DNA of 64,000 bases from JAJFUE01 sp039683515 (GCA_039683515.1 JBDKRG010000008.1:120448-184447), one strand, 5' to 3'. Positions 8,022 through 16,131 are shown, counted from the stretch's first letter. Made by a program: numbers and translations. Notes: a model not told the origin generated them from the letters alone.

Positions 8022-9239
8022 ATGAAACATCCCTGTTTGCGCACGATCGAAGCATATAGCCTCGAACACGATGGACAGCCGATCGTCGTCATCCGCGACC
8101 CGGAGGGACTCTGCCGCGAGCAGCTCGCCGTCCCGCTGCCGATGTTCCTGGTCATGGCGATGTTCGACGGGAGCGCGTCCATCGAGGACGTTCAGCAGGA
8201 ACTGATGCGCAAGTCGGGCGGGGTGATTCTGCCGCGCGAGCACATCGAGTCCATCGTCCACGAAATGGACCGCTTCTACCTGCTCGAGAACGAGCGCACG
8301 GCCGCCCGCCGGCTCGAGATCGAGCGCGAGTACGAGGCGATGCCGACGCGCCCGGCCGCGTACGCCGGCTCGGCGTACCCGGCCGCCCCCGCCGAATGCG
8401 CCGAGTTTTTCGAAGCCATGTTCGACGGGATCGAGGCCACGGACGGCCGCTCGCCGCAGCCGCGCGGCCTCATCATCCCGCACATCGACTGGCGGGTGGG
8501 CGGCCGGACGATCGCCGGCGGGCTCGCTCGGCTCGACGCGGCCCGCCCCGCCGATCTCTACATCATCCTCGGCGTCCCGCACCATCCCGCCCGCAACGTC
8601 TTCACGCTGACCGACAAAAGCTTCGAGACGCCGCTGGGACTCGTCCGGACCGATGCGGTCGCCGCCGCGCGGCTGGCCGAGCTCTACGGCGCCGAGCGGC
8701 TGGCCGGCGCCTCCGCCCACCTGGCCGAGCACAGCGTCGAGTTCGCGGCCGTGGGGCTCAAGCACCTGCACCGCGACGGCCCGGACTTCGCCATCCTGCC
8801 GATCCTGTGCTCGCGGCTGGAGGAGGAGCTTGTCCCGGAGGGCCCCTCGCCGATGGAGCGGCCGGGCGTCGGCGATTTCGTCCGGGCGTTGCGGCAACTG
8901 GTCAACGAATACGAGGGACGGGTCTGCGTGATCGCCAGCGTCGACCTGAGCCACGTCGGCCGCAAGTTCGGCGACGCCGACGGCATCGACGACCTGCGCG
9001 CCCAGTCGGTGCGCCGCCAGGACGGGGAGATGCTCGAGCGCGTGGCGGCGATGGACGCCGAGGGGTTCTTCGCCTCGATCCGCCGCGACGGCAACGCCCG
9101 CAACGTCGACGCCACGACGGCCGTCTACGTCATGATGAATATGCTGGGCGAAGGCAGCGCCGGCGAGCTCGACTACCAACAGTGGCACGAGCAGGAGACC
9201 GACTCGATGGTGACGTTCGCGTCGATGGCGATCTACTGA
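8022..9239 (+). CDS. amrB: Memo-family protein with N-terminal extension (AmmeMemoRadiSam system protein B type)
   Basis: 405 aa. Residues 1-105 form the extra domain seen in long bacterial AmrB proteins (IRDPEGLCREQL ... FDGSASIEDVQQELM). The Memo domain (about 115-405) shows YAGSAYPA, GLIIPHIDWRVGG, ILGVPHHPARNVF, SAHLAEHSVEF and SVDLSHVG, the His-rich pocket of Memo and extradiol dioxygenase-like proteins. Neither AMMECR1 nor the radical-SAM partner of this system is nearby. The biochemical role is not established for the family. The start was placed at the domain-consistent ATG; the Shine-Dalgarno is weak (AAAGA). The 278-bp divergent gap before it (7744-8021) holds no feature I can name. 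Confidence 0.8.
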   Translation: MKHPCLRTIEAYSLEHDGQPIVVIRDPEGLCREQLAVPLPMFLVMAMFDGSASIEDVQQELMRKSGGVILPREHIESIVHEMDRFYLLENERTAARRLEIEREYEAMPTRPAAYAGSAYPAAPAECAEFFEAMFDGIEATDGRSPQPRGLIIPHIDWRVGGRTIAGGLARLDAARPADLYIILGVPHHPARNVFTLTDKSFETPLGLVRTDAVAAARLAELYGAERLAGASAHLAEHSVEFAAVGLKHLHRDGPDFAILPILCSRLEEELVPEGPSPMERPGVGDFVRALRQLVNEYEGRVCVIASVDLSHVGRKFGDADGIDDLRAQSVRRQDGEMLERVAAMDAEGFFASIRRDGNARNVDATTAVYVMMNMLGEGSAGELDYQQWHEQETDSMVTFASMAIY

Positions 9240-9254
9240 TGATTGAGTTGGCGA

Positions 9255-9284
9255 TTGACCTCCGCTTCCTGAATCAGGTATTTT
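9255..9284 (+). promoter_or_regulatory. Promoter and operator of the MazF-type TA pair, leaderless geometry
   Basis: TTGACC (9255-9260), an 18-bp spacer and TATTTT (9279-9284) are followed by only 6 nt and then the antitoxin ATG. Transcription would therefore begin at or next to the start codon, and no Shine-Dalgarno is present. The palindrome CCTGA-A-TCAGG (9268-9278) abuts the -10 and is a likely autoregulatory operator for the ribbon-helix-helix antitoxin. Confidence 0.6.
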
Positions 9285-9290
9285 GGTAGT

Positions 9291-9521
9291 ATGAAAATCA
9301 AGACATCCATCACACTATCGAGCGACCTTTTGGCGGACATCGATCGCCAGGGGAAGAAATTCCGCAGCAGATCGGAATTTTTCGAAGCCGCCGCACGAGG
9401 ATACTTGTCGCAATTGGCCAGGATCGAAGCCGATCGCCGCGATCTGGAGATCATTTCCAAACGCGCTGCGAGGCTCAATGCTGAAGCCGGCGATGTTCTG
9501 TCATACCAGAAAATACGATGA
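9291..9521 (+). CDS. Ribbon-helix-helix antitoxin
   Basis: 76 aa. The N-terminus KIKTSITLSSDLLADIDR followed by SRSEFFEAAARGYL is the beta-strand and two helices of a MetJ/Arc (CopG-type) DNA-binding dimer. The C-terminal half would bind and neutralise the toxin. Its stop overlaps the toxin start as ATGA (9518-9521). It probably represses its own promoter at the CCTGAATCAGG palindrome. Base composition is lower in G+C than the flanking genes, as is usual for mobile TA modules. Confidence 0.85.
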   Translation: MKIKTSITLSSDLLADIDRQGKKFRSRSEFFEAAARGYLSQLARIEADRRDLEIISKRAARLNAEAGDVLSYQKIR

Positions 9522-9859
9522 AACGCGGTGAACTCTATCGCTTAAAACACCCGTCGTCCCGCGATCCGCGGCGGCACCGGGTCTTTGTTGTGCTCAGCCG
9601 CCAGGTGTTGATCGATTCGCGGTTTTCAACGGTGATTTGCGCCCCTGTTTTTTCTGCATATGACGGCCTTTCCACGCAAGTGCCGATCGGGCCCCGGGAA
9701 GGCATGAAGCACGAATGCAGCATTCATTGCGACGAGCTCGTCAGTTTGCCGAAATCGATGCTGACGGATTATGTCGGGACGATTTCGGAGCGCAAGCTGA
9801 AAATCGTCAACGCGGCTCTTCGCGTGGCGCTTGAACTTTATCAAGACGAGTGGACCTGA
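9518..9859 (+). CDS. MazF/PemK-type mRNA interferase toxin
   Basis: 113 aa. MKRGELYRLK at the start, RRHRVFVVLSRQ, STVICAPVF, the TQVPIG strand and CDELVSLPKSML match the PemK/MazF beta-barrel: first-strand Gly-Glu, the conserved Arg-Val-Val-Ser core, and a Cys/Glu-Asp hinge before the last helices. These toxins cut single-stranded mRNA at short sites. It is translationally coupled to the antitoxin. The MazE partner is replaced by a ribbon-helix-helix protein, a common combination. Confidence 0.85.
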   Translation: MKRGELYRLKHPSSRDPRRHRVFVVLSRQVLIDSRFSTVICAPVFSAYDGLSTQVPIGPREGMKHECSIHCDELVSLPKSMLTDYVGTISERKLKIVNAALRVALELYQDEWT

Positions 9860-9913
9860 CGCCGCGTCACCCGTCACCGAAGATGCCCCCTGCGATTGCG
9901 CACAATAAAAATC

Positions 9914-9953
9914 TCCCCGCAGCCGCCTATTTTCATAAGCCGGGCTGCGGGGA
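9914..9953. terminator. Bidirectional terminator between mazF-like and acyl-CoA dehydrogenase genes
   Basis: A perfect 11-bp stem TCCCCGCAGCC / GGCTGCGGGGA closes an 18-nt loop. On the + side it is followed by CTGTTTTTT; on the - side by GATTTTTATT. It lies between convergent genes, so it should stop both transcripts. Confidence 0.85.
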
Positions 9954-9977
9954 AACTGTTTTTTAATGGATCATGGC

Positions 9978-12191
9978 TCAGACCGGGTAGTCGAGCGCCT
10001 CGGGGATCATGACCTGGGTCAGGGCCGTGGCGACGCGGTCCTTGGCCAGGCGCGAGCCGCTCAGGCAGCCGTCGAGCTTGATCCGCAGCTGCAGGAACGG
10101 CTCGACGCCGGCGAAGCTGACGCACGGGCCGGCCTTCGGCGCCGAGCAGCAGCCGCCTTCGCTCAGCTCGGGGATCATTTCGGCGACGACGTCGGGCTCG
10201 CCGTTGCAGCCGCAGCAGCACGCCCCCTCGGCCGGCTCGTCGGTCCAGGCCGGGTGGGCGTTGTAGCCGAACATCAGCTCCGAGGCGATGCGGCCGACTT
10301 CGCTCGCGGCGCGCGCGGCGAACGCGTGGCACAGGTCGATGTAGGTGTTGACGAGGCCCTCGGCCCCCTCCGACAGCGTCGCGTTGGACGGCGCCTTGGC
10401 CTTCAGCTCGAGGACGTCGAGCGTGAGCTGGCGGGCCGCCAGCAGCCAGCTGATCGCGTCGGCCATCGGGAACGACACGCCGTGGCGCTTGGACTGGTAG
10501 ATCGTCTCGCCGTTGGCGTCCTTGGCGTTCATCAGGTAGTCGATCGTCCACTGCCACAGCGTCATCGCGGTGGCCAGCGTGCAGGCGCCCGTGCCGGGGT
10601 TCTCGGCCGCGATCTTGCGCATTTCGACGATCCACTGCTTCCACTGGGCGAGGAAGACGTCGGTCGTCATCGTGATCGACAGCTGGCGGCGCTGGACGAC
10701 CTCGGGCCCTTCGTAGGTGGCTTCGAGCTGGGCGTCGGACCACTTCTGGCACAGGAAACCGGGGCAGTCCTCGGTGATGCCATAGCCGCCCATGAGGCTG
10801 ACGGCCTCGCGCATCATCGTGGCGCCCCAGCCGCAGTTCCAGAGCTTGCAGGCCGGGCACAGGACGTTGGCCTGGGCGTCGAGGATCATGAACTGCACCA
10901 GCTCGTTGGCCTTGAGCTCCTCGTAGCGGGCCTGGTTGCGGGCGTCCTCGGGCTGGGCCTCGAGGCCGATCAGCTCGACGGCGTCGGAGGCCATTTTGCG
11001 GAACGCGCGCAGCTGGGCGCGGCCGGCGATCCCCTGCTCGGCGAAGATCTCGTTCTTGCGCTTCTCGACGCCGTCGTAGACGTCGAACAGGCGCGCCGTG
11101 GCGAAGCCGAGCGACGAGGCCGCCTCGCCGGTGGCCCACACGTCGGCCAGGCGCTGCGAGGCGTCTTCCTTCATCTGCAGGCCGAGGTCGAAGCGCGGCG
11201 TCCCCGGGCCGGCGTCGCCGCCGCGGAAGCGCTGGCGCTGGTAGCGGATGACCGGCTCGACGGCCGACAGCAGCTTGGCCGCCGACATGAGCGCGACCGG
11301 GACGCGCGTGCGGTGGAAGACCGCCTCGATGACCTGGCTGTGGTCGAAGTTGGGGACGATGACGCCGTCCTTGACCGTGTAGCCGCCGATGATCCGGCTG
11401 GCCGGGATCTTCAGCGAGAAGACCGGGTCGTTGGTCGAGGAGAGCTGGTGGACGAGTTTCTTGGTCGGCACGCCGCGGTCGTAGATGCCCGGGTCGGTCT
11501 GCTCGAGGATGACCATGCAGCTGGACTTGATCCGCGGGTCGGCGGTGCCCACGGCGGCCGTGACGAAGTTGGCGTAGCCCATGTTCGTGATGAACCGGCC
11601 GCGCTTTTCGACCTGGAGCATCGGCTCCTCGCCGTCCTTCCACTCCGCGACCGAGAGCTTGCCCGACAGCACGCCGGTGTCGACGCCGACGAACGGCAGC
11701 GGCTCGGTCAGGGCGAAGGCGCCGTGCCAGGGGACGCCGTTCTCGGAGAGCGACGGCGCGGACTTGCTCATGTAGTACTTGCGCTGGTCGTAGGTGCCGC
11801 GCTCGTGGATCGGGGCCAGGGCCAGGTTGCCGGCCAGGCTGCCGGTGGCGGCGCCGCCGTCGACCCACGCCAGCTCGAACGCGGTCAGCGCGGTGACGAA
11901 ATTCTTGGGCCCTTCGATGTAGCCGCCGAACTCGGGGTCGAGGAAGGCCGAGGTGATCCCCGACTCATCATAATACTTGATGAGCTCGTTCTTGGCGGCG
12001 GTCCACTCGTGGCTGTTGCGGCCGCCCTCGGCGACCAGCCGGGCGACCGGCCCGCGCGCGACGGCGCGCGTCGACTGGATCAGCATCTGGTAGTCGAAGC
12101 GATCCTCGAATCGCCACATGATCTGGCGCACGGCGTCGCCGGGCAGCGTCTGCATCATCGCCGCGCTGGGGGTCTGATTGGTGGTTTCCAT
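9978..12191 (-). CDS. Acyl-CoA dehydrogenase family protein with Cys-rich C-terminal insert
   Basis: 737 aa, much longer than the usual 380-600 aa. Middle and C-terminal acyl-CoA dehydrogenase marks are present: GAFALTEP (FAD/substrate loop), a STNDPVFSLKIP segment, the RG-rich helices after residue 330, SLMGGYGITEDCPGF, and ATYEGPEVVQRRQLSITM (the classic yEGt..vq segment). Two Cys clusters stand out: CPACKLWNCGWG near 455-466, and GACCCGCNG with GGCCSAPKAGPC near 662-692. The role would be flavin-linked oxidation or reduction of an acyl-CoA or related thioester in the cytoplasm. The substrate is unknown and no ETF gene is adjacent. A sigma-70-like promoter precedes it. Confidence 0.8.
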   Translation of the reverse strand: METTNQTPSAAMMQTLPGDAVRQIMWRFEDRFDYQMLIQSTRAVARGPVARLVAEGGRNSHEWTAAKNELIKYYDESGITSAFLDPEFGGYIEGPKNFVTALTAFELAWVDGGAATGSLAGNLALAPIHERGTYDQRKYYMSKSAPSLSENGVPWHGAFALTEPLPFVGVDTGVLSGKLSVAEWKDGEEPMLQVEKRGRFITNMGYANFVTAAVGTADPRIKSSCMVILEQTDPGIYDRGVPTKKLVHQLSSTNDPVFSLKIPASRIIGGYTVKDGVIVPNFDHSQVIEAVFHRTRVPVALMSAAKLLSAVEPVIRYQRQRFRGGDAGPGTPRFDLGLQMKEDASQRLADVWATGEAASSLGFATARLFDVYDGVEKRKNEIFAEQGIAGRAQLRAFRKMASDAVELIGLEAQPEDARNQARYEELKANELVQFMILDAQANVLCPACKLWNCGWGATMMREAVSLMGGYGITEDCPGFLCQKWSDAQLEATYEGPEVVQRRQLSITMTTDVFLAQWKQWIVEMRKIAAENPGTGACTLATAMTLWQWTIDYLMNAKDANGETIYQSKRHGVSFPMADAISWLLAARQLTLDVLELKAKAPSNATLSEGAEGLVNTYIDLCHAFAARAASEVGRIASELMFGYNAHPAWTDEPAEGACCCGCNGEPDVVAEMIPELSEGGCCSAPKAGPCVSFAGVEPFLQLRIKLDGCLSGSRLAKDRVATALTQVMIPEALDYPV

Positions 12192-12244
12192 GCTTTCTCA
12201 AGGCCTTCCGGAAATGAGTCGGCGGGCAAAAAATCCGCATTTGC

Positions 12245-12272
12245 ATCTTACATTTTAAGCTTTTCAAGTCAA
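12245..12272 (-). promoter_or_regulatory. Sigma-70-like promoter of the acyl-CoA dehydrogenase gene
   Basis: Read leftward: TTGACT (12272-12267), 16-bp spacer, TAAGAT (12250-12245), in an AT-rich island within G+C-rich sequence and 54 bp before the ATG. Confidence 0.6.
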
Positions 12273-12277
12273 GGAAG

Positions 12278-12486
12278 AGATTCGGGGCGTGTCGAGCGCG
12301 CCCCCGAATCTCGCCCCCGCCCCGGCGCCGGCGGCCCTTCACGGTCGATTGGGCGGCCCGGAAACGCCGGCCGGAGGGCGCCCCGGGTCCGTGGCCGTCG
12401 AGCCCGGAAATCATGGCCGACCTGCCCGTGCATGGCCGCTAATTCGCCCGTGCCCCCGAATCAGGCCCGATCGGGGGCTCTCTTTT
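12278..12486 (+). promoter_or_regulatory. Candidate structured leader / attenuator or small RNA
   Basis: Arm 1 AGATTCGGGG (12278-12287) pairs perfectly with arm 2 CCCCGAATCT (12302-12311). Nine bases of arm 1 can instead pair with an identical CCCCGAATC at 12454-12462 (arm 3). Arm 3 also lies in a terminator-like hairpin GCCCCCGA / TCGGGGGC (12452-12459 / 12471-12478) followed by TCTCTTTT. These mutually exclusive pairings resemble an attenuator. Another GGGCG / CGCCC stem lies between. No gene of known function is upstream on this strand, so a standalone RNA is equally possible. Function and expression are inferred only. Confidence 0.35.
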
Positions 12487-12515
12487 CATCATTCATCATT
12501 CAGCATTCATCACTT
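12486..12515 (+). repeat. CATCATTCATCATTCAGC word tract
   Basis: A tandem CATCATT/CATCACT tract. The same words form an inverted pair at 15582-15661. The rest of the gap to 12702 holds no feature I can name. Confidence 0.7.
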
Positions 12516-12702
12516 AGAAAGGTGTTGCAATTTGCTTTCGGCTGCGGGATTCTTAGCGGCGCGGTTGGACCGTTTTGTGCCGCTCGGCAATGGGATTTGC
12601 TTGATTTTGCCGATTTGGGTTGTTACGGTCGATCTCAACCGGCGTGGGGATACTTTTTCCGCATGGCCGGCCAATGTTGGCCGGGATCGCCGGCGAGGGA
12701 GG

Positions 12703-13125
12703 ATGTCACGAGTGAAGCCGATCCTGTTGATGTTGATCATGACCTCGATGCTCCTGATGAGCACCACCGCTCGGGCCACCGACGTGGTCGTCCAGGACAA
12801 TGGCATTCCGAGCACGATCCAGCCCGACACAACCAAGGGTCCATATTATTACTACAGCGACAGCGAGCTGCGGGGGCGCAAGTTCGCCCGCGGTTTTGCC
12901 AACGTCCTCCTGTGCCCGGCTGAGATCCCCAACCAGATGTTCCAGGAGGCCTACAAGACCTCCCCGGTCACCGGCATGATCGTCGGCCTGTTCAAGGGCG
13001 TCGCCAAGGGCGGGGCGCGGCTGGGCGTCGGCGTCTGGGAAATGGCCACGTTCTATTTCCCGAGCTACAACAATTATCAGCCGATCGTCGAACCCGAGGT
13101 GGTCTTTCAGGAATATTTGCACTAG
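12703..13125 (+). CDS. Secreted TIGR04073-like protein (copy 1)
   Basis: About 140 aa. A signal peptide (VKPILLMLIMTSMLL, ending ARA) precedes the family core: R-K-F-A-R-G-F-A-N-V at about 60, PAEIPNQMFQEAY, GMIVGLFKGVAKGGARLGVGVWEMATFYFP, and NYQPIVEPEVVF. This is the TIGR04073 pattern (short proteins often found in exosortase-bearing genomes). The molecular role is unknown; it is likely periplasmic or envelope-associated. GGGAGG touches the ATG at 12703, so the true start may be the GTG at 12712, 9 nt after the Shine-Dalgarno. A GC hairpin (13134-13154) separates it from its paralogue 91 bp downstream. Confidence 0.8.
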   Translation: MSRVKPILLMLIMTSMLLMSTTARATDVVVQDNGIPSTIQPDTTKGPYYYYSDSELRGRKFARGFANVLLCPAEIPNQMFQEAYKTSPVTGMIVGLFKGVAKGGARLGVGVWEMATFYFPSYNNYQPIVEPEVVFQEYLH

Positions 13126-13215
13126 ATAATAAAGGCAAGGGGCTGATCCCCGCCTGAAACTTCAAACCAGAAGACGAAATTTCGGATCTTTCCAATTTAA
13201 AGGAGTCATGGCGCC

Positions 13216-13668
13216 ATGAAGTGGACCAAGTTTGCCGGCCTTGCGGCTTTCAGTTTTATCCTGCTGTCGGGCGTAGCCTTCGCCCAGAATCCCGACTACG
13301 AGCGCCATTCGAGCGACGCGGGTAAAATGATGCACAAGCTCGGTCGCGGCGTCACCAACGTCCTGACCTGCTGGGTCGAGGTTCCGCGCGGCATCGCCAT
13401 CAAGTTCGAAGAGCTGGATCCGTTCAGCGGCCTGATCGTCGGCGGCGTCCAGGGCATCGGCTGGGGCTTCGCCCGCTTCGCCACCGGCGTCTACGAAGTC
13501 GTCACCTTCCCGTTCCCGGTCCCGGCCGGCTACCGGCCGATGATCGAGCCGGAATTCGTCGTCACCGACTGCTGGGGCGATCACATCCCCTACGTGACCG
13601 ACTTCCGCAGCAACGATGCGGAATACCCGGCCACGGCGCCGATTTACCCGCAGCGGTTCAGCTATTGA
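13216..13668 (+). CDS. Secreted TIGR04073-like protein (copy 2)
   Basis: 150 aa. Signal peptide 1-23 (MKWTKFAGLAAFSFILLSG ... AFA) with AGGAG 11 nt upstream. The core HKLGRGVTNVLTCWVEVPRG, GLIVGGVQGIGWGFARFATG, VYEVVTFPFPVPAGYRPMIE closely matches TIGR04073 and is clearly homologous to the preceding gene. It has a longer C-terminal tail ending PQRFSY. The pair is a tandem duplication and likely one transcript ending at the hairpin at 13701-13734. No exosortase is in the window. The function is undefined. Confidence 0.85.
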   Translation: MKWTKFAGLAAFSFILLSGVAFAQNPDYERHSSDAGKMMHKLGRGVTNVLTCWVEVPRGIAIKFEELDPFSGLIVGGVQGIGWGFARFATGVYEVVTFPFPVPAGYRPMIEPEFVVTDCWGDHIPYVTDFRSNDAEYPATAPIYPQRFSY

Positions 13669-13700
13669 TCCGCGCGCCCGGGGCGTATTGATTGAACAGA

Positions 13701-13734
13701 TGCCCGGAGTGCCGTGTCCACGGCGCCCCGGGCA
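13701..13734 (+). terminator. Rho-independent terminator after the TIGR04073 pair
   Basis: TGCCCGG / CCGGGCA outer stem and GCCGT / ACGGC inner stem around GTCC, followed by TTTTCTGGTTTT. Confidence 0.65.
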
Positions 13735-13834
13735 TTTTCTGGTTTTGCGCCGGCCGGCCCGCCGGGAACGACTCAACACGGCACTCAAACCCGGGTCCCG
13801 GGGACTCGGGGCTTATTCACGGAAGGGGATCATC

Positions 13835-15568
13835 ATGAAGCCCGCTCGTTTTGCGATCAGCTGTCTGCCACTGCTGTTTCTCCTGGTTTGCGCCCCGCCG
13901 GCCCTCGGCCGGCTCCCCCAGGCCGAACGGATCCCGGCCAACTCCATCCTGGCGGTCGGCGTCGACAACACCGCCGCGGCCTGGAAAAAAATTGAAGCCC
14001 TGCCGCTGACCGTCGCCGTCCGCAACTACCTCACGACCGGGACGATGGCCAACAACCTCGATTGGCAATCCTTCCTGCTCGAGCAGCAGAAGCTCGGCGA
14101 AAAGACCGGCTTCCCCGTCACCCCCGCCGAGATCATGGGCAATGTCTTCAGCAACGTGGCCGCCTATGCCGTCCAGGGCAAGGAGTCGGGCTCCTATGGG
14201 TTCGTCGTCCTGGCCGGCGTCAAGGACCGGGCCAAGGCCGCCAAGCTCATCCAGGTCTTCAACGAGGACGTCTCGGCCCCGACCTCGGACACGCTCAGCG
14301 AGGAGCAACCCAAGCTCGAAAAGATCAAGATCGCCGGCGTCGACGCCTGGCACCTCTCCGATTCCAGCGATCTTCATGTCTACTACGGCCTGACCGGCCA
14401 CGGTTTCGTGGCCGGCGACAGCCTCGAGCAGGTCACCGCGGCAATGGCCGAAAAGGCCGCCGGCCCCGGTATCGGGACCAACCCGCAGTTCAACCGCCTG
14501 CGCGACGCCATCAACTGGGACGAGTCGGACGTGTGCATCTGGTACGACGCCGACGCGGTCCTGGCGATGCAGCCCCAGGTTGCCAGCGCGCTCAAGGGGC
14601 TGGCGGGCAAGACCAACAAGTACGCGATCACCTTCAACGTCATGCGCGACGGGATCGTCGGCCGCTCCGTGACCGGGGCCGATCCGGCCCCCAAGGTCGC
14701 CAGCGAGCAGATCTCGATGAGCGGCCTGAAGATGATCGGTGCCTCGCCGCTGTTCGCGGCCGACTACGGCCTGTTCGACGCCAAGGACATCATCAACCAG
14801 CTCAACCAGTTCGGCGGCTCGATGGGCGCCATGGGCGGCATGGGCGGCATGGACCTGAGCTCGAGCGTGAGCGCGTTTGAGGAGGCGACCAGCATTTCGC
14901 TCAAGAACGAGCTGGCCCCCGCCCTCGGCACCGAGCTGATCGCCGCGGTCAACAACTTCACCCCCAACACCGGCGGCCCGATGCCGAACATCGACATCAT
15001 CGTCGGCGCTAAAGTCAAGAACGCCAAGCTCATGCAGCAGGTCATGACCAAGTTCGAGAAATCGCTCGAGGTCCAGATGGCCAATAACATGGTCGCGGCC
15101 GCCATGAACGGCAACGCCCCCACGACGCCGACGTTCCAGACCTCGACGATCGACGGCATGAAGATCCGCTCGCTGAGAATGCAGACCGGCATGGTGACGC
15201 TCACGCCGAGCTACACGATTACCAACGGCTACTTGATCCTGAGCATCAGCCCCGAGGCGGTCCAGGCCGCCGGGAGGCGGCTGCAGGGCAAGCAGCCCGG
15301 CCTCGACAAGTCGCCGGCCTACCAGGCGCTGCGCCAGATCGCCGGCTCCGAGGCAAAGCCGTTCAGCTTCAGTTTGCTCGATGTGAATCACATTGCGCAG
15401 AAAGTCGTGCGTCCGTTCCTGCCGCTGATGGCCAGTGGGGCGGGGGTCGACATGCAAGACGCGATGATCATCATCGACCAGATCGTGTCGCGCACGACGA
15501 CGTTTGCCTCCCTGGACACCCGCCAGGGCGGCCTCACACGGTCGTACATCAAGCTGCAGATGAAATAA
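13835..15568 (+). CDS. Secreted DUF3352-like protein of unknown function
   Basis: 577 aa. The ATG at 13835 has GGAAGGGG 8 nt upstream. Signal peptide about 1-25 (Lys-Pro-Ala-Arg then a Leu-rich core, ending ALG). The mature part begins with 'RIPANSILAVGVDNTAAAW', then repeated alpha/beta segments (GFVVLAGVKDRAKAAKL, LHVYYGLTGHGFVAGDS). A Gly/Met-rich linker (SMGAMGGMGGMD, near 330) divides two halves, each resembling the DUF3352-type layout common in planctomycetes. No catalytic motif is recognised. It is followed by an inverted repeat and tsaE. Confidence 0.6.
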   Translation: MKPARFAISCLPLLFLLVCAPPALGRLPQAERIPANSILAVGVDNTAAAWKKIEALPLTVAVRNYLTTGTMANNLDWQSFLLEQQKLGEKTGFPVTPAEIMGNVFSNVAAYAVQGKESGSYGFVVLAGVKDRAKAAKLIQVFNEDVSAPTSDTLSEEQPKLEKIKIAGVDAWHLSDSSDLHVYYGLTGHGFVAGDSLEQVTAAMAEKAAGPGIGTNPQFNRLRDAINWDESDVCIWYDADAVLAMQPQVASALKGLAGKTNKYAITFNVMRDGIVGRSVTGADPAPKVASEQISMSGLKMIGASPLFAADYGLFDAKDIINQLNQFGGSMGAMGGMGGMDLSSSVSAFEEATSISLKNELAPALGTELIAAVNNFTPNTGGPMPNIDIIVGAKVKNAKLMQQVMTKFEKSLEVQMANNMVAAAMNGNAPTTPTFQTSTIDGMKIRSLRMQTGMVTLTPSYTITNGYLILSISPEAVQAAGRRLQGKQPGLDKSPAYQALRQIAGSEAKPFSFSLLDVNHIAQKVVRPFLPLMASGAGVDMQDAMIIIDQIVSRTTTFASLDTRQGGLTRSYIKLQMK

Positions 15569-15581
15569 CGAATCCGAATGA

Positions 15582-15661
15582 TGAGTGATGAATGATGAGT
15601 GATGAGTGAGGCGCATGCTTCACCATCATTTGTCAGTTCATCATTCATCATTCATCACTCA
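15582..15661. repeat. Inverted pair of ATGATGAGTG word tracts
   Basis: The left arm (15582-15606) and right arm (15637-15661) are reverse complements at 23 of 25 positions, with a 30-nt loop. The right arm ends 2 nt before the tsaE ATG, and tsaE has no Shine-Dalgarno. The word type matches 12486-12515. Confidence 0.8.
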
Positions 15662-15663
15662 AC

Positions 15664-16128
15664 ATGACATCTCCCCTCTGGCAATTCCTTTCCCCCTCTG
15701 AAGACGCCACCGTCGATCTTGGCCGGCGCATCGGCGCGGCCTGCCGTGGCGGCGAGGTGATCCTGCTCGACGGCCCGCTCGGGGCCGGCAAGACCTGTTT
15801 TGCGGGCGGCCTGGCCGCCGGCCTCGGCATCGACGAGCCGGCGGTGAGCCCCACGTTCGTGATCCTGCGTTCCTACCGCGGCGACCGCGGCCTGACCCTG
15901 CATCACTTCGATTTCTACCGGCTTGGCGGCGAGGGGGACCTGGACACGATCGGCTTCGAGGACTGCCTGACCGACGACGCCGTCGTGCTGATCGAGTGGC
16001 CCGAGCGCTGCCCGAGCCTGTTCGAGCAGTTCACGCTGGCGCTCAAGCTGGAAGTGATCGACGAGGCAAGCCGCCGGATCACCGCCTGGCCCGGTCTGTT
16101 GGCGCACGAGCACCTGGTCGAAAAATAA
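15664..16128 (+). CDS. tsaE: tRNA threonylcarbamoyladenosine biosynthesis ATPase TsaE
   Basis: 154 aa, the usual length. It shows Walker A GPLGAGKT (39-46), SPTFVILRSY (switch I region), HHFDFYRL, and VVLIEWPER (Walker B/Trp). TsaE works with TsaB-TsaD to transfer the threonylcarbamoyl group to A37 of ANN-decoding tRNAs. A TsaC-type enzyme making the TC-AMP intermediate is at 28336-29739 in the same window. The start codon directly follows a repeat arm and lacks a Shine-Dalgarno. The last codons overlap the A-rich complement of the T-run of a leftward terminator. Confidence 0.93.
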   Translation: MTSPLWQFLSPSEDATVDLGRRIGAACRGGEVILLDGPLGAGKTCFAGGLAAGLGIDEPAVSPTFVILRSYRGDRGLTLHHFDFYRLGGEGDLDTIGFEDCLTDDAVVLIEWPERCPSLFEQFTLALKLEVIDEASRRITAWPGLLAHEHLVEK

Positions 16129-16131
16129 GAA

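Noticed and set aside
13134..13154. Hairpin between the two TIGR04073 genes as a terminator
   Set aside because: The stem has a bulge and no T-run follows; more likely an intergenic structure within one transcript.
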